A stretch of DNA of 64,000 bases from Photobacterium lutimaris (lineage in GTDB: Bacteria; Pseudomonadota; Gammaproteobacteria; Enterobacterales; Vibrionaceae). Each line of letters starts with the position of its first letter. Position 1 is the first letter of the stretch. The stretch is taken from positions 124,001 through 188,000 of the forward strand of contig NZ_PYMH01000006.1 in the NCBI RefSeq assembly GCF_003025555.1, written 5' to 3'. Positions 46,894-56,748 of the stretch are shown here, piece after piece. The notes under the pieces are model-generated. The model saw only the letters and a program-made list of their open reading frames with translations. It was not told where the DNA came from and searched no databases. Both the position numbers and the translations under genes were made by a program.

Positions 46894-48564
46894 ATGACTG
46901 AATCTTTTGCTCTACTTTTTGAAGAGTCTCTAAACGAACTAGAAACACGTCCAGGCGCGATCGTTAAAGGTACTGTTGTAGCTATCGAAAACGGTTACGT
47001 ACTAGTTGACGCAGGCCTTAAGTCTGAGTCTTCTATCCCTGCTGAAGAATTCAAGAACGCTGCTGGCGAACTTGAAATCGAAGTTGGTGCTGAAGTTGAC
47101 GTTGCACTAGATGCAGTAGAAGACGGCTTTGGTGAGACTAAGCTATCTCGTGAGAAAGCTAAGCGCCACGAAGCTTGGATCGTTCTTGAGAAAGCTTATG
47201 AAGACGCTGAAACTGTTGTTGGTATCATCAACGGTAAAGTTAAAGGCGGCTTCACAGTTGAACTTAACGGCATCCGTGCGTTCCTACCAGGTTCTCTAGT
47301 AGACGTACGTCCAGTTCGTGACACTGCTCACCTAGAAAACAAAGAGCTAGAGTTCAAAGTAATCAAGCTAGACCAGAAGCGTAACAACGTAGTTGTTTCT
47401 CGTCGCGCAGTTATCGAATCTGAAAACAGCGTTGAGCGTGATGAGCTTCTTGCTTCTCTACAAGAAGGCATGGAAGTTAAAGGTATCGTTAAGAACCTTA
47501 CTGACTACGGTGCATTCGTTGACCTTGGCGGTGTTGATGGTCTTCTACACATCACTGACATGGCTTGGAAGCGCGTTAAGCACCCATCTGAAATCGTTAA
47601 TGTTGGCGACGAGATCAACGTTAAAGTTCTTAAGTTCGACCGTGAGCGTACTCGCGTATCACTAGGTCTTAAGCAGCTAGGCGAAGATCCATGGGTAGCT
47701 ATCGCTAAGCGTTACCCAGAAGGCACTAAGCTTTCTGGCCGCGTAACTAACCTAACTGATTACGGCTGCTTCGTTGAAATCGAAGAAGGCGTTGAAGGTC
47801 TTGTACACGTTTCTGAGATGGATTGGACTAACAAGAACATCCACCCATCTAAAGTTGTTAACGTGGGCGACGAAGTTGAAGTTATGGTTCTTGATATCGA
47901 CGAAGAACGTCGTCGTATCAGCCTAGGTCTTAAGCAGTGTAAAGCTAACCCATGGCAGTCATTCGCAGAAATGCAAGCTAAGGGCGATCGCGTAACTGGT
48001 AAGATCAAGTCTATCACTGACTTCGGTATCTTCATCGGTCTTGAAGGCGGCATCGACGGTCTAGTTCACCTATCTGACATTTCTTGGAATGTTGCTGGTG
48101 AAGACGCAGTTCGCGACTTCAAGAAAGGCGACGAGATCTCTGCTGTAGTTCTAGCGGTTGACGCTGAGCGTGAGCGTATCTCTCTAGGTGTTAAGCAGAT
48201 CGAAGAAGACCCGTTCAACGGCTACGTTGCTGTTAACAAGAAAGGCGCACTAGTAACTGGTACAGTTACTGCAGTTGATGCTAAAGGCGCAACTGTTGAG
48301 CTAATCGAAGGTGTTGAAGGTTACCTACGTGCTTCTGAAGCATCTGTTGACCGTGTTGAAGACGCAACTCTAGTTCTTTCTGTTGGCGATTCTGTTGAAG
48401 CTAAATTCACAGGCGTTGACCGTAAGAACCGCGTAATCAACCTATCTGTACGCGCTAAAGACGTTGCTGAAGAGCAAGAAGCTATGGCTAACCTGAACAA
48501 GCAAGACGATGCTTCTTTCGGTAGCGCAATGGCTGACGCTTTCAAAGCGGCTAAAGGCGAATAA
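46894..48564 (+). CDS. rpsA: 30S ribosomal protein S1
   Basis: 556 residues with six S1/OB repeats, recognised by recurring blocks such as [40 protein letters not shown] and [20 protein letters not shown]. The first two repeats are the ribosome-binding divergent ones and the last four bind mRNA. Codon choice is strikingly narrow (repeated GTT, GAA, CTA and TCT codons), as expected for a very highly expressed gene and unlike its neighbours. It lies between cmk and ihfB. Confidence 0.98.
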   Translation: MTESFALLFEESLNELETRPGAIVKGTVVAIENGYVLVDAGLKSESSIPAEEFKNAAGELEIEVGAEVDVALDAVEDGFGETKLSREKAKRHEAWIVLEKAYEDAETVVGIINGKVKGGFTVELNGIRAFLPGSLVDVRPVRDTAHLENKELEFKVIKLDQKRNNVVVSRRAVIESENSVERDELLASLQEGMEVKGIVKNLTDYGAFVDLGGVDGLLHITDMAWKRVKHPSEIVNVGDEINVKVLKFDRERTRVSLGLKQLGEDPWVAIAKRYPEGTKLSGRVTNLTDYGCFVEIEEGVEGLVHVSEMDWTNKNIHPSKVVNVGDEVEVMVLDIDEERRRISLGLKQCKANPWQSFAEMQAKGDRVTGKIKSITDFGIFIGLEGGIDGLVHLSDISWNVAGEDAVRDFKKGDEISAVVLAVDAERERISLGVKQIEEDPFNGYVAVNKKGALVTGTVTAVDAKGATVELIEGVEGYLRASEASVDRVEDATLVLSVGDSVEAKFTGVDRKNRVINLSVRAKDVAEEQEAMANLNKQDDASFGSAMADAFKAAKGE

Positions 48565-48636
48565 TTGAGCGAGGGGGGATCACTTTTCCTCCCAAGCGGT
48601 TATACTATTGAGAAACATACTAAAAACGGAGTGTTT

Positions 48637-48927
48637 ATGACAAAGTCTGAATTAATTGAAAGGCTATGTAGTCAACAAACACATCTTTCTGCCAAACAGG
48701 TAGAAGATGCAATTAAGGAAATCCTTGAGCATATGGCTACGACACTTGCCGAGGGTGACCGGATAGAAATCCGTGGCTTTGGTAGCTTCTCGTTGCATTA
48801 CCGCGCTCCACGTGTAGGTCGCAATCCGAAAACAGGCGACAAAGTTGAGCTGGACGGCAAGTACGTTCCTCACTTCAAGCCAGGTAAGGAATTACGTGAC
48901 CGTGTTAACTTGTCGATTGCTAGTTAA
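48637..48927 (+). CDS. ihfB: Integration host factor subunit beta
   Basis: 96 residues from the ATG at 48637 (CGGAG ahead). It begins [20 protein letters not shown] and has the DNA-binding arm [20 protein letters not shown], with the Pro that intercalates and bends DNA. IHF is a nucleoid protein; it would also serve the sigma54-dependent psp promoter in this window. Its own promoter may lie in the 72-base gap after rpsA. Confidence 0.97.
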   Translation: MTKSELIERLCSQQTHLSAKQVEDAIKEILEHMATTLAEGDRIEIRGFGSFSLHYRAPRVGRNPKTGDKVELDGKYVPHFKPGKELRDRVNLSIAS

Positions 48928-48940
48928 CCACGTATAGAAC

Positions 48941-48978
48941 AAAAAAACGGCATGCTGTTAAGTATGCCGTTTTTTTAT
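48941..48978 (+). terminator. ihfB terminator
   Basis: AAAAAAACGGCAT-GCTGTTAAGT-ATGCCGTTTTTTT stem with T run. Confidence 0.9.
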
Positions 48979-49122
48979 GCGTATTGATCATGGTCTGACG
49001 AGGCAAAATCTTGCATAATCAGGCCATACCCTTCTGTGTTTATACCAGATGTTTTCTGTTTAGGGCATTGCCTTTACCAGATAGGTATCATCTCCATTTC
49101 GTTCAAGTGAGAAGGATTCACG

Positions 49123-49407
49123 ATGAAGATACTGACTGTACTCTTACTGGCTGCGTGTTTCTTGGTTACCCTTGCCTTGGGTGCCCAAAATCAGCAGTTG
49201 GTTAATTTTGACTTTCTGTTAGCCCAGGGAGAATTCCAGCTTTCGACGTTGCTGGGTATTGCCTTCGGTTCCGGGTTTGTGATCGGCTGGCTAATTTGTG
49301 GCCTGCTTTACCTCAAGACCCGTTTCACCAAAAACCGCCTGAGCAAGAAAGTACAAAAGCAGCAACAAGAATTGGATCAGCTACGAGCCGAGCCAGTTAA
49401 GGAATAA
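49123..49407 (+). CDS. lapA: LapA, lipopolysaccharide assembly protein A (YciS)
   Basis: 94 residues with two transmembrane helices (about 4-21 and 40-64) and a basic coiled C-terminal tail KKVQKQQQELDQLRAEPVKE. The motif NQQLVNFDFLLAQGEFQLST is the LapA/DUF1049 signature. LapA works with LapB to bring LpxC to FtsH. It is six bases ahead of lapB. Confidence 0.94.
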   Translation: MKILTVLLLAACFLVTLALGAQNQQLVNFDFLLAQGEFQLSTLLGIAFGSGFVIGWLICGLLYLKTRFTKNRLSKKVQKQQQELDQLRAEPVKE

Positions 49408-49413
49408 CATTTA

Positions 49414-50583
49414 ATGTTAGAGCTGTTGTTCCTGCTATTGCCTATCGCAGCCGCTTACGGCTGGTACATGGGTAACAGGAGCGCTAGTAACAAGCAACAA
49501 GAACAGTCTCATCACATGTCACGCCAGTACGTGACTGGTTTAAACTTGTTGTTGTCGGATCAGTCTGATAAAGCAGTTGATGTGTTTATTGAGCTGCTTC
49601 AGGTTGATAGCGAAACCATTGACACACACCTGGCTTTGGGGAATCTTTTCCGAAGCCGGGGTGAAGTTGATCGTGCGATTCGCATTCACCAAAACTTAAT
49701 TGCCCGTCCAAACCTTACCATCGATCAGCGCAATCTCGCTTTGCAGCAACTGGCGCAAGATTATATGGCGGCTGGTTTCTTTGACCGTGCCGAGAAAATC
49801 TTCGAACAGCTGCTGGACGAACCTGATCATCGCAAAGGGGCTTTGCAACAACTTCTGACTATCTACCAACAGACCCGGGAATGGGATAAAGCCGTCCATA
49901 TTGCGACCCAGCTGGTTAAAATGGGTAAGAGTAAACTCAAGCACGATATTGCTCACTACTGGTGTGAAATGGCCATGCTTGAAATGAGCGCGCAAAATCC
50001 TGATAAAGCGAAGCAGTTGATCAAAAAGTCGTTGTCGGCGGACAAGACCTGTGTCAGGGCTAGCATTATGCTGGCTAAAATCTTGATAGCTGAAGAAGAG
50101 TTTAAAGCGGCATCTAAGCAGCTGGAATGTGTTGCCGAACAGGATCTTGAGTTTATCGGTGAGGCGCTGCCGCTACTGTTGCAGTGCTATGAAGCGATGG
50201 ACAATGAATCTGGCTGGCTTAAGTACCTGCGCTACTGTGTTGAGCAAAAAGCCGGGTCAACGGCCGAACTGATGCTGGCTGATGAAATTGCTAAACGAGA
50301 AGGCCCGACCATGGCCCAAACGTTCATGACTCGTCAGTTGCAGAAGAACCCGACCATGAAAGGCTTCTATCAGCTGATGGACTATCATTTGGACGAGGCC
50401 GAGGACGGCAGGGCGAAAGACAGCTTGACCACGCTACGTGGCCTGGTGGGGGAGCAGCTTAAAATTAAGCCTCACTACCGTTGCCGCCAGTGTGGTTTTG
50501 CGACCCACTCCCTGTACTGGCAATGTCCATCCTGTAAAGGGTGGGGGGCAATTAAACCTATCCGAGGACTGGATGGTGAATAA
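49414..50583 (+). CDS. lapB: LapB, TPR protein controlling LPS synthesis (YciM)
   Basis: 389 residues. One N-terminal transmembrane helix (LELLFLLLPIAAAYGWYMGN) anchors about nine TPR motifs. A C-terminal rubredoxin-type zinc site has CRQCGFATHS and QCPSCKGWG, four cysteines that bind iron or zinc. LapB presents LpxC to FtsH and is essential or nearly so. It is coupled to lapA and ends at a hairpin ahead of pyrF. Confidence 0.95.
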   Translation: MLELLFLLLPIAAAYGWYMGNRSASNKQQEQSHHMSRQYVTGLNLLLSDQSDKAVDVFIELLQVDSETIDTHLALGNLFRSRGEVDRAIRIHQNLIARPNLTIDQRNLALQQLAQDYMAAGFFDRAEKIFEQLLDEPDHRKGALQQLLTIYQQTREWDKAVHIATQLVKMGKSKLKHDIAHYWCEMAMLEMSAQNPDKAKQLIKKSLSADKTCVRASIMLAKILIAEEEFKAASKQLECVAEQDLEFIGEALPLLLQCYEAMDNESGWLKYLRYCVEQKAGSTAELMLADEIAKREGPTMAQTFMTRQLQKNPTMKGFYQLMDYHLDEAEDGRAKDSLTTLRGLVGEQLKIKPHYRCRQCGFATHSLYWQCPSCKGWGAIKPIRGLDGE

Positions 50584-50611
50584 GCTCAAATTTACATGCT
50601 AAAACTATTAT

Positions 50612-50648
50612 AAAAAGCCTGCTTGAGATCCAAGTGGGCTTTTTTGTA
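50612..50648 (+). terminator. lapAB terminator
   Basis: AAAAAGCC-TGCTTG-AGATC-CAAGT-GGGCTTTTTT imperfect hairpin with a T run. Confidence 0.8.
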
Positions 50649-50894
50649 ACAAAAGTAAGCTTATATTGGCCAAATATAGAAGGTTAATATTTTGGTGGTC
50701 AATTTATGTCAGTAAATTAGCCGTAAAAAGTTTAGTGAGCTGAATAAACGATTGGCTAAACAGGTTGAGTGCGTTTTTTGGGTGCTTGGTGTTAATTTTC
50801 AATTAATGCTCGATAAAAAACTATTTTGATGTACAATCCTGAGCGCGCTCAGCGAGCTGGGCTAGTTTGACCTTATGACTAAGCAGGAGATGCC
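50649..50894 (+). other. pyrF upstream region
   Basis: AT-rich non-coding stretch. TGATG-TACAAT (-10 at 50832-50837) resembles an extended -10 promoter about 57 bases ahead of pyrF; the -35 is poor. No gene or named RNA is seen. Confidence 0.4.
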
Positions 50895-51590
50895 ATGTTA
50901 GATCCAAAAGTAATTGTCGCTCTCGACTACCCAAACCAAGACGAAGCACTAGCCTTTGTTGACCGGATTGAACCGGGAAGTTGCCGATTGAAAGTTGGCA
51001 AAGAGATGTTTACTTTTTTTGGCCCTGACTTTGTGCGAAAACTTCATGAGCGGGGCCATTCTGTATTTCTGGATTTGAAATTCCATGATATTCCAAACAC
51101 CTGTTCACGCGCGGTGGCTGCCGCAGCTGATTTAGGTGTGTGGATGGTCAATGTCCATGCCAGCGGTGGCGAGCGTATGATGACAGCGTCGCGCGAAATT
51201 CTTGAACCGTTTGGTAACGATCGCCCGCTGCTTATCGGCGTGACGGTACTGACCAGCATGGAGGCTTCTGACCTGCAAGGCATCGGCATCATGGCTGAGC
51301 CAAAAGACCATGTTTTGAATCTTGCCCGCCTGACGAAGAACAGCGGCCTTGATGGGGTAGTGTGCTCGGCCCATGAATCAACCATGCTGAAAACGGAACT
51401 CGGTAGTGAGTTTAAGTTAGTTACACCGGGTATCCGCCCGGCAGGTAGCGCAGCAGGCGATCAGCGCCGTGTCATGACGCCGGTTGAAGCGGTACAGGCT
51501 GGCTCTGACTACTTGGTTATCGGTCGACCAATTACCCAAGCGGCTGATCCTGCGGCGGTACTGGCCGAGATCAATAAGACACTCGCTTAA
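50895..51590 (+). CDS. pyrF: Orotidine 5'-phosphate decarboxylase
   Basis: 231 residues. [18 protein letters not shown] starts the barrel, the catalytic Asp-Lys-Asp network is in [12 protein letters not shown], and the phosphate loop is [17 protein letters not shown]. It releases CO2 from OMP to give UMP. AGGAGA lies eight bases ahead of the ATG. It follows lapAB, the order known in enterics and vibrios, but with its own promoter region. Confidence 0.97.
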   Translation: MLDPKVIVALDYPNQDEALAFVDRIEPGSCRLKVGKEMFTFFGPDFVRKLHERGHSVFLDLKFHDIPNTCSRAVAAAADLGVWMVNVHASGGERMMTASREILEPFGNDRPLLIGVTVLTSMEASDLQGIGIMAEPKDHVLNLARLTKNSGLDGVVCSAHESTMLKTELGSEFKLVTPGIRPAGSAAGDQRRVMTPVEAVQAGSDYLVIGRPITQAADPAAVLAEINKTLA

Positions 51591-51615
51591 CCGACGATAG
51601 GTTAGCTGAGCAAAG

Positions 51616-51646
51616 ACAGGTCCTCAATGAGGGCCTGTTTTTCGTT
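51616..51646 (+). terminator. pyrF terminator
   Basis: ACAGGTCCTCA-A-TGAGGGCCTGTTTTTCG; one G-U pair in the stem, followed by five T. Confidence 0.8.
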
Positions 51647-51733
51647 TACCGATATAAAATTCGTGATAGAGCAGACAGTTGCTTGCCATTACACATTCTA
51701 CACTAGATCAAGATGATCTGATTGGGTGGCGTA

Positions 51734-52999
51734 ATGGACTCGGATTTAGCCTTAACCTCTCCTTATATCCGGCTGGGCATCGCCTTGCTGCTCGGTGCTA
51801 TCATTGGCATTCAGCGCGGCTGGGTTGAACGTAATGAAGCGGCGGGCAGTCGAATAGCCGGCATAAGAACCTATTCGCTAGTGGGGCTGCTCGGTGGTAT
51901 CTGCGGGCTGCTGGCCGATTACTTTTCCGAATTGTTCCTCGGCTTGTCATTCGTCGCGCTGACTATCGTGCTGACGGTTGCCTACTCACAGCGATTGAGA
52001 TGGCAAACCAACCTCAGCATCACCGGGTTGGTGGGCGCGTTAATCACTTTTCTGCTTGGGGCGTTGGCGATTGTTGGCGAACCCACCTTGGCGGTCTCTG
52101 CTGCGGTGATCACCGCCATAATCCTTGATAACAAACAAGAGTTGCACCATGCCCTGCAACGACTGCAGGAGTATGAGCTGGATGCCGCCCTACGTTTGCT
52201 TTTGATCTCTGTTGTATTGTTGCCGTTACTGCCCAATGAGCCGATGGGGCCATGGGGGGCAATCAATCCGTACGAGATTTGGTGGATGGTGGTATTGATC
52301 GCCGGTATTTCCTTTGTCGGCTACTTTGCAATGAAGATCGGCGGGGCACAAAAGGGTATTTTGCTGACTTGCCTGTTTGCTGGGCTTAGTTCGTCGACCG
52401 CACTGACATTGCAGTTTTCCCACCTCTCTAAACAACAACCTCAGCTCAATGGGTTGCTGGCAAGTGGGATCTTGCTCAGTTGCGGTACCATGTTCCCTCG
52501 TATTTTGTTTGTGTGCTCCGTTGTTAACCGGCAACTGATAGGCTGGCTATGGCTGCCGATGTTAGTGATGATGCTCGGCTTCTATCTGCCTGCATGGTGG
52601 ATATGGCAACGCAACAAAGCCGACAATCAGACCAACCCCGAGATGAAACAGAATCCACTGGCGCTGACTTCAGCGCTGGGGTTCGGGCTCATATTGCTAC
52701 TGATCATCTTGTTGGCGAATGGGCTACAGGAGTGGTTTGGTAATACTGGTACCTTGGCGCTGGCGGCGATTTCAGGGATCACCGATGTTGACGCCATCAC
52801 CCTTGCGCTTGGCCGTCAGAGTAACGATGGCCAGATGCTAGCCACGGCGTCTATGGGGATTTTTATCGCAGCGGCAGTAAATAGCTTGGTAAAAATGGGG
52901 ATGGCATGGTTTATCGGTGAGCCGGGATTGCGAAAGTATGTCGCCCTGCCGGTGCTAGGCTCGGTGGTACTTGGTGGCTTGGCCGTCATATTGGTCTAG
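51734..52999 (+). CDS. MgtC/SapB-DUF4010 family membrane protein
   Basis: 421 residues from the ATG at 51734; a TTG four codons upstream is also open. About 12 hydrophobic segments are seen. The N-terminal domain has the MgtC signature LLLGAIIGIQRGWVER and RIAGIRTYSLVGLLGG. The C-terminal half is the DUF4010 domain (FAGLSSSTALTLQFSHL, AISGITDVDAITLAL). Magnesium handling is often assumed for MgtC relatives but is not shown for this fused form. The gene is single and convergent with sapF. Confidence 0.87.
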   Translation: MDSDLALTSPYIRLGIALLLGAIIGIQRGWVERNEAAGSRIAGIRTYSLVGLLGGICGLLADYFSELFLGLSFVALTIVLTVAYSQRLRWQTNLSITGLVGALITFLLGALAIVGEPTLAVSAAVITAIILDNKQELHHALQRLQEYELDAALRLLLISVVLLPLLPNEPMGPWGAINPYEIWWMVVLIAGISFVGYFAMKIGGAQKGILLTCLFAGLSSSTALTLQFSHLSKQQPQLNGLLASGILLSCGTMFPRILFVCSVVNRQLIGWLWLPMLVMMLGFYLPAWWIWQRNKADNQTNPEMKQNPLALTSALGFGLILLLIILLANGLQEWFGNTGTLALAAISGITDVDAITLALGRQSNDGQMLATASMGIFIAAAVNSLVKMGMAWFIGEPGLRKYVALPVLGSVVLGGLAVILV

Positions 53000-53020
53000 C
53001 CGGTCTGATATTGGGCAAAG

Positions 53021-53056
53021 AATAACAAAAACGGGCCAAGTCCCCGTTTTTGTTAT
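53021..53056. terminator. Bidirectional terminator
   Basis: AATAACAAAAACGGG ... CCCGTTTTTGTTAT is a 14-15 bp stem with T runs on both strands, serving the MgtC-type gene and the sap operon. Confidence 0.88.
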
Positions 53057-53088
53057 AGCCCAATCCAGTCCTGTTAGACCGTGCAGTA

Positions 53089-53913
53089 TCAGCACTCGAT
53101 TTTCGGTGTTGCCCGGCTGATACGATTGCTTCGGTCATGGGAAGGGGCGGAAAAGTGGCTGTCGAGCAACTTCTGGGTCAGTGCGTGCTGCGGGTTGCCG
53201 AATACTTCATTGGTTTTGCCTTCTTCAACAATCATACCGTGCTGCATTACGATTACCCTGTCGGAGAAGTGCTTGATCACCCCCATGTGCTGCGAGACGT
53301 AAATGTACGATAGTCCCATTTCTTCCTGAAGCTCGAGCAGCAGGTTGATGATCTGGGAGCGCATTGACATATCTAGTCCGTTAAGCGCTTCGTCAGCCAC
53401 AATGACACAAGGCTGCAGGATCAAGGCTCGTGCCAGTGATACGCGCTGCTTTTGGCCGGTTGCGAGCATTTGAGGATAAAAATAAGCGTGTTCAGGTAGC
53501 AAGCCTACTCGCTTCAGGGTTTCCATGATCCGGCGCTCACGGGCTTGCGGTGTCATGTTGGTGTTTCGTTTCAGCGGGCCTTCGAGGATTTTACCGATCT
53601 GGATCCGTGGATTCAGCGAGGTATTGGGATCTTGGAAGATCATTCTGATCAGCTTGCAGCGGGTCTGGTAATCACGGTGTGTTAGCGGCTCGCCATTAAC
53701 ACGGATCACTCCCTCGGTAGGCTCCACTACCCCAGAGAGCATTCGCGCTAACGTGGACTTGCCTGAGCCGTTTTCCCCCATAAAGGCGATGGTCTCCCCG
53801 GCTTCCAAGCTGAAGGAAACCGGTTTTACCGCTTCTATAGTACGGCGGCGGAATAAGCCTGAGCGGTAATGGTAGTCTTTTTTGAGGTTCTCGACTTCAA
53901 GTAACGCACTCAT
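53089..53913 (-). CDS. sapF: Peptide ABC transporter ATP-binding protein SapF
   Basis: 274 residues. Walker [12 protein letters not shown], Walker [16 protein letters not shown] and the H-loop region ([11 protein letters not shown]) are present. The signature motif is [14 protein letters not shown], the altered form typical of SapF instead of LSGGQ. It pairs with SapD to power import through SapBC. Its ATG overlaps the sapD stop by four bases. Last gene of the operon. Confidence 0.95.
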   Translation of the reverse strand: MSALLEVENLKKDYHYRSGLFRRRTIEAVKPVSFSLEAGETIAFMGENGSGKSTLARMLSGVVEPTEGVIRVNGEPLTHRDYQTRCKLIRMIFQDPNTSLNPRIQIGKILEGPLKRNTNMTPQARERRIMETLKRVGLLPEHAYFYPQMLATGQKQRVSLARALILQPCVIVADEALNGLDMSMRSQIINLLLELQEEMGLSYIYVSQHMGVIKHFSDRVIVMQHGMIVEEGKTNEVFGNPQHALTQKLLDSHFSAPSHDRSNRISRATPKIEC

Positions 53914-54911
53914 TTTGTATTGCTCTCCATGTTCAGCGGAAAGTGGCAGCTGAACTTGTGATTTTTGATCTTTCTACGCTTCGGTACTTCGACACATTTA
54001 CGCTGGGCATGTGGGCAGCGTGGCCCCAGCCGGCAGCCAATCGGTAGGTGCTGAAGCGGGGGAATAGAGCCTGGTAGGGTCTCCAGTTTACTTTTGTGAG
54101 TAAGCTCATCGAGGTTGAAATCTGGCATGGCCCGCAGCAGTGCCTCGGTATAAGGGTGGTGTGGTGATTCCAATAACTGCTGTCGGTTGGCTGATTCAAC
54201 AGACTGACCACAGTACATAACAGTGATCCGGTCTGCCCATTGGGTAACGGTAGTCAGATCGTGGCTGACTAGCAAGATGGTTGTGTTGCCCAATTGATTC
54301 ATTCGGCTCAATAGGCGGAAAATCTGCGCCTGGGTGATCGGATCCAGATCATTGGTTGGTTCATCGGCGATCAGCAGGCGAGGGCGGTTGGCGATAGCCA
54401 TGGCAATCATCACCTTCTGGCATTCCCCATCGGTCAGCTCGTAAGGATAACTCCGCATCACACGGCGGTGATCTTTGATCCCGACTTTGTGCAGCAGGGC
54501 GATTGCCTGTTTCTGACGCCAGTGGAACCGTTGCCAGAAATAGCCATTGAACGATGCAGAAGGAATGGCCTCTTCCAATTGCTCACCGACTTTTTCAGAC
54601 GGGTCAAGGCACGATGATGGCTCCTGGAATATCATTGCGATTTCCCGGCCGACGACCCGACGCCGCTCGCGCGCTGATAGGGTCAGCAAGTCAATATCAC
54701 CAAGACGTAGGCGGTCGGCACTGACTCGCCAGTTGCTCTTGGCCACACCGGCAATGGCTTTGGCAACCAAGCTTTTCCCCGAGCCGGACTCTCCGACCAA
54801 GCCACGGATCTCGCCCTCGTTAATGGTCAGGCTCATGCGGTCAACCGCTTTTACCATGCCCTGCGGCGTATCAATCTCAATGGTCAGGTTACGAATATCT
54901 AAAAGTGGCAT
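53910..54911 (-). CDS. sapD: Peptide ABC transporter ATP-binding protein SapD
   Basis: 333 residues. Walker [17 protein letters not shown], signature-like [20 protein letters not shown] and Walker [15 protein letters not shown]. The C-terminal oligopeptide-transporter domain has [14 protein letters not shown] with the cysteine cluster seen in Opp/Dpp ATPases. SapD is also known to support Trk potassium uptake in E. coli. Its ATG overlaps the sapC stop by one base. Confidence 0.95.
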   Translation of the reverse strand: MPLLDIRNLTIEIDTPQGMVKAVDRMSLTINEGEIRGLVGESGSGKSLVAKAIAGVAKSNWRVSADRLRLGDIDLLTLSARERRRVVGREIAMIFQEPSSCLDPSEKVGEQLEEAIPSASFNGYFWQRFHWRQKQAIALLHKVGIKDHRRVMRSYPYELTDGECQKVMIAMAIANRPRLLIADEPTNDLDPITQAQIFRLLSRMNQLGNTTILLVSHDLTTVTQWADRITVMYCGQSVESANRQQLLESPHHPYTEALLRAMPDFNLDELTHKSKLETLPGSIPPLQHLPIGCRLGPRCPHAQRKCVEVPKRRKIKNHKFSCHFPLNMESNTK

Positions 54912-55798
54912 CAGTCAATCCCCGCATTAATGGCTTGGCGGAGTCCTTCTCCTACTAAGTTTACAACCAATACACTGAATGTAATGGCCAGCCCCGGTAA
55001 GGTCACCGTCCATGGAGCAAGATAGATCAGCTCAATGGAATCACCGAGCATCGCCCCCCATTCCGGCATCGGTGCCTGAGCGCCAAGACCAAGAAAACCC
55101 AGCGCGGCAATATCGAGAATAGCAATCGAAATTGCCCGGGTGAACTCGTTGGTCAGCACGGTCAGGATATTGGGTAAAATAGAGTTGTATAGCAGGTAGA
55201 AATTGTTAGCACCGTCAAGACGTGCCGCCAAGATGTAGTCTTTTTCTACCTCGTTGTGTACAGCAGTATATACCGCACGGATAAAGCGCGGGATAAGTGC
55301 CAGCCAAATAGCCAGTAGGATATTGATCTCGCCTGGCCCCATGTAAGCGACAACGATGATCGCCAGCAGTAGGGACGGGATCGATAGTACCGTATCCAAT
55401 ACGTGGTTGAGGAAGCTGGATTTTAAACCCTGGGTCATTCCGGCCAGTACGCCGATCAGAATTCCGATGACAGCTGAACCGACTGCCACCAAGACGGCGT
55501 AGCCAAATGTCAGGCGTGATCCGAGCAATAAACGGCTGAGCATATCGCGGCCTAGATCATCGGTGCCGAAGAAGTATTCGACTTTACCGGCAGTATCCCA
55601 CGATGGCGGCATGAGCAATTCACCCACCTGGCTGAAGGCGTCATAGGGCGTTAGCCAAGGTGCCAGCAATGTAATGACGGTCAGCAGAACCAAGCACCAC
55701 AGACCAAACATCGCCAAGGAATTATTTTTGAAGTTTTGCCAGGCTCGCTCACGCTGGGTCGGGATCTTGGTCTCCTGATAGATGTTATTTGATAGCAT
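54911..55798 (-). CDS. sapC: Peptide ABC transporter permease SapC
   Basis: 295 residues from the ATG at 55798 (AAGGA ahead). It overlaps sapB by 14 bases in another frame. An N-terminal helix and five further helices are seen, with the DppC-like segments [20 protein letters not shown] and the EAA loop [17 protein letters not shown]. It forms the permease dimer with SapB in the inner membrane. Confidence 0.94.
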   Translation of the reverse strand: MLSNNIYQETKIPTQRERAWQNFKNNSLAMFGLWCLVLLTVITLLAPWLTPYDAFSQVGELLMPPSWDTAGKVEYFFGTDDLGRDMLSRLLLGSRLTFGYAVLVAVGSAVIGILIGVLAGMTQGLKSSFLNHVLDTVLSIPSLLLAIIVVAYMGPGEINILLAIWLALIPRFIRAVYTAVHNEVEKDYILAARLDGANNFYLLYNSILPNILTVLTNEFTRAISIAILDIAALGFLGLGAQAPMPEWGAMLGDSIELIYLAPWTVTLPGLAITFSVLVVNLVGEGLRQAINAGID

Positions 55799-56747
55799 AC
55801 CATTCCTTGCGTACGAGAGGATTGACAAGGGCTCCGGTCAAGTCAGACAGGATATTGGCAATCAGGATAAAGGTACCCACGGTGATCACACCGGCTTGGA
55901 TAGCGACGTAGTTTTGGGTTGAAATGGCATCAAGTAACCAGCGGCCGATCCCCGGCCAGTTGAAGATGGATTCGGTCAGCATGGCGAAGGTCATCATGGT
56001 CGAGAATTGCATCCCCAGTTTTGGGATGATAGGGGGAATGGCATTTCTCAGTACATGCCGGGTAATGATCTCAAACATCGACAAGCCCTTGGTCTGGGCA
56101 ACCTTGATGAAGTTTTGATCCATGACATCAGATACCGATGCACGGGTTAGCCTGATCACCTCGGTAGTTGGTGCCATTGCCAATACCACCGTGGGCAGCA
56201 CAAGGTGTCTGATGGTATCCATCAGGGCTTCAGCACGGTAAGGCTTGTCAGATAGCATCACATCGATTAGCGCAATACCGGTGACATGGTCAATTTCGTA
56301 CAGCAAACTGTAGCGACCAGAAACGGGTAGCCAACCTAATTCAAGTGAAAACAGTAGGATAAGCAGCATCGCCAACCAAAAAAGTGGAATAGAGTAACCC
56401 ACGAGAGTGATTGAAGAGATGGCCGTGTCAATGAATTTGCCGCGTTTGACACCGGCAAGGGTACCGACAGGGATACCGATGATCAGCGAAAGCACAAAAG
56501 CAAAGAAACTCAGTTCAAGCGTCGCCGGGAAAACTGCCATCACTTCGTCGACAATTGGCTCGCCTTGGAGGTTCATGCCTAAGTGGCCGGCCATCAGATT
56601 CTCGAGGTAAATCGCCCAGCCGGACCAGAATGGCTGGGTACTCCATAGCGACGTATTGTCTAGGCGCAAAATACTGTAGCCGATCAAGGTCAGGATCAGC
56701 AGGGTAATCAGAAAGAGGTTTAGCCGACGGATGGTATAGATAAACAT
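55785..56747 (-). CDS. sapB: Peptide ABC transporter permease SapB
   Basis: 320 residues from the ATG at 56747, which begins MFIYTIRRLNLFLITLLILT; the frame is open further up but overlaps sapA. Six hydrophobic helices and the EAA-type loop (FIKVAQTKGLSMFEIITRHV) identify a DppB-like permease. It starts two bases after the sapA stop codon. Confidence 0.94.
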   Translation of the reverse strand: MFIYTIRRLNLFLITLLILTLIGYSILRLDNTSLWSTQPFWSGWAIYLENLMAGHLGMNLQGEPIVDEVMAVFPATLELSFFAFVLSLIIGIPVGTLAGVKRGKFIDTAISSITLVGYSIPLFWLAMLLILLFSLELGWLPVSGRYSLLYEIDHVTGIALIDVMLSDKPYRAEALMDTIRHLVLPTVVLAMAPTTEVIRLTRASVSDVMDQNFIKVAQTKGLSMFEIITRHVLRNAIPPIIPKLGMQFSTMMTFAMLTESIFNWPGIGRWLLDAISTQNYVAIQAGVITVGTFILIANILSDLTGALVNPLVRKEWYAIK

Positions 56748-56748
56748 A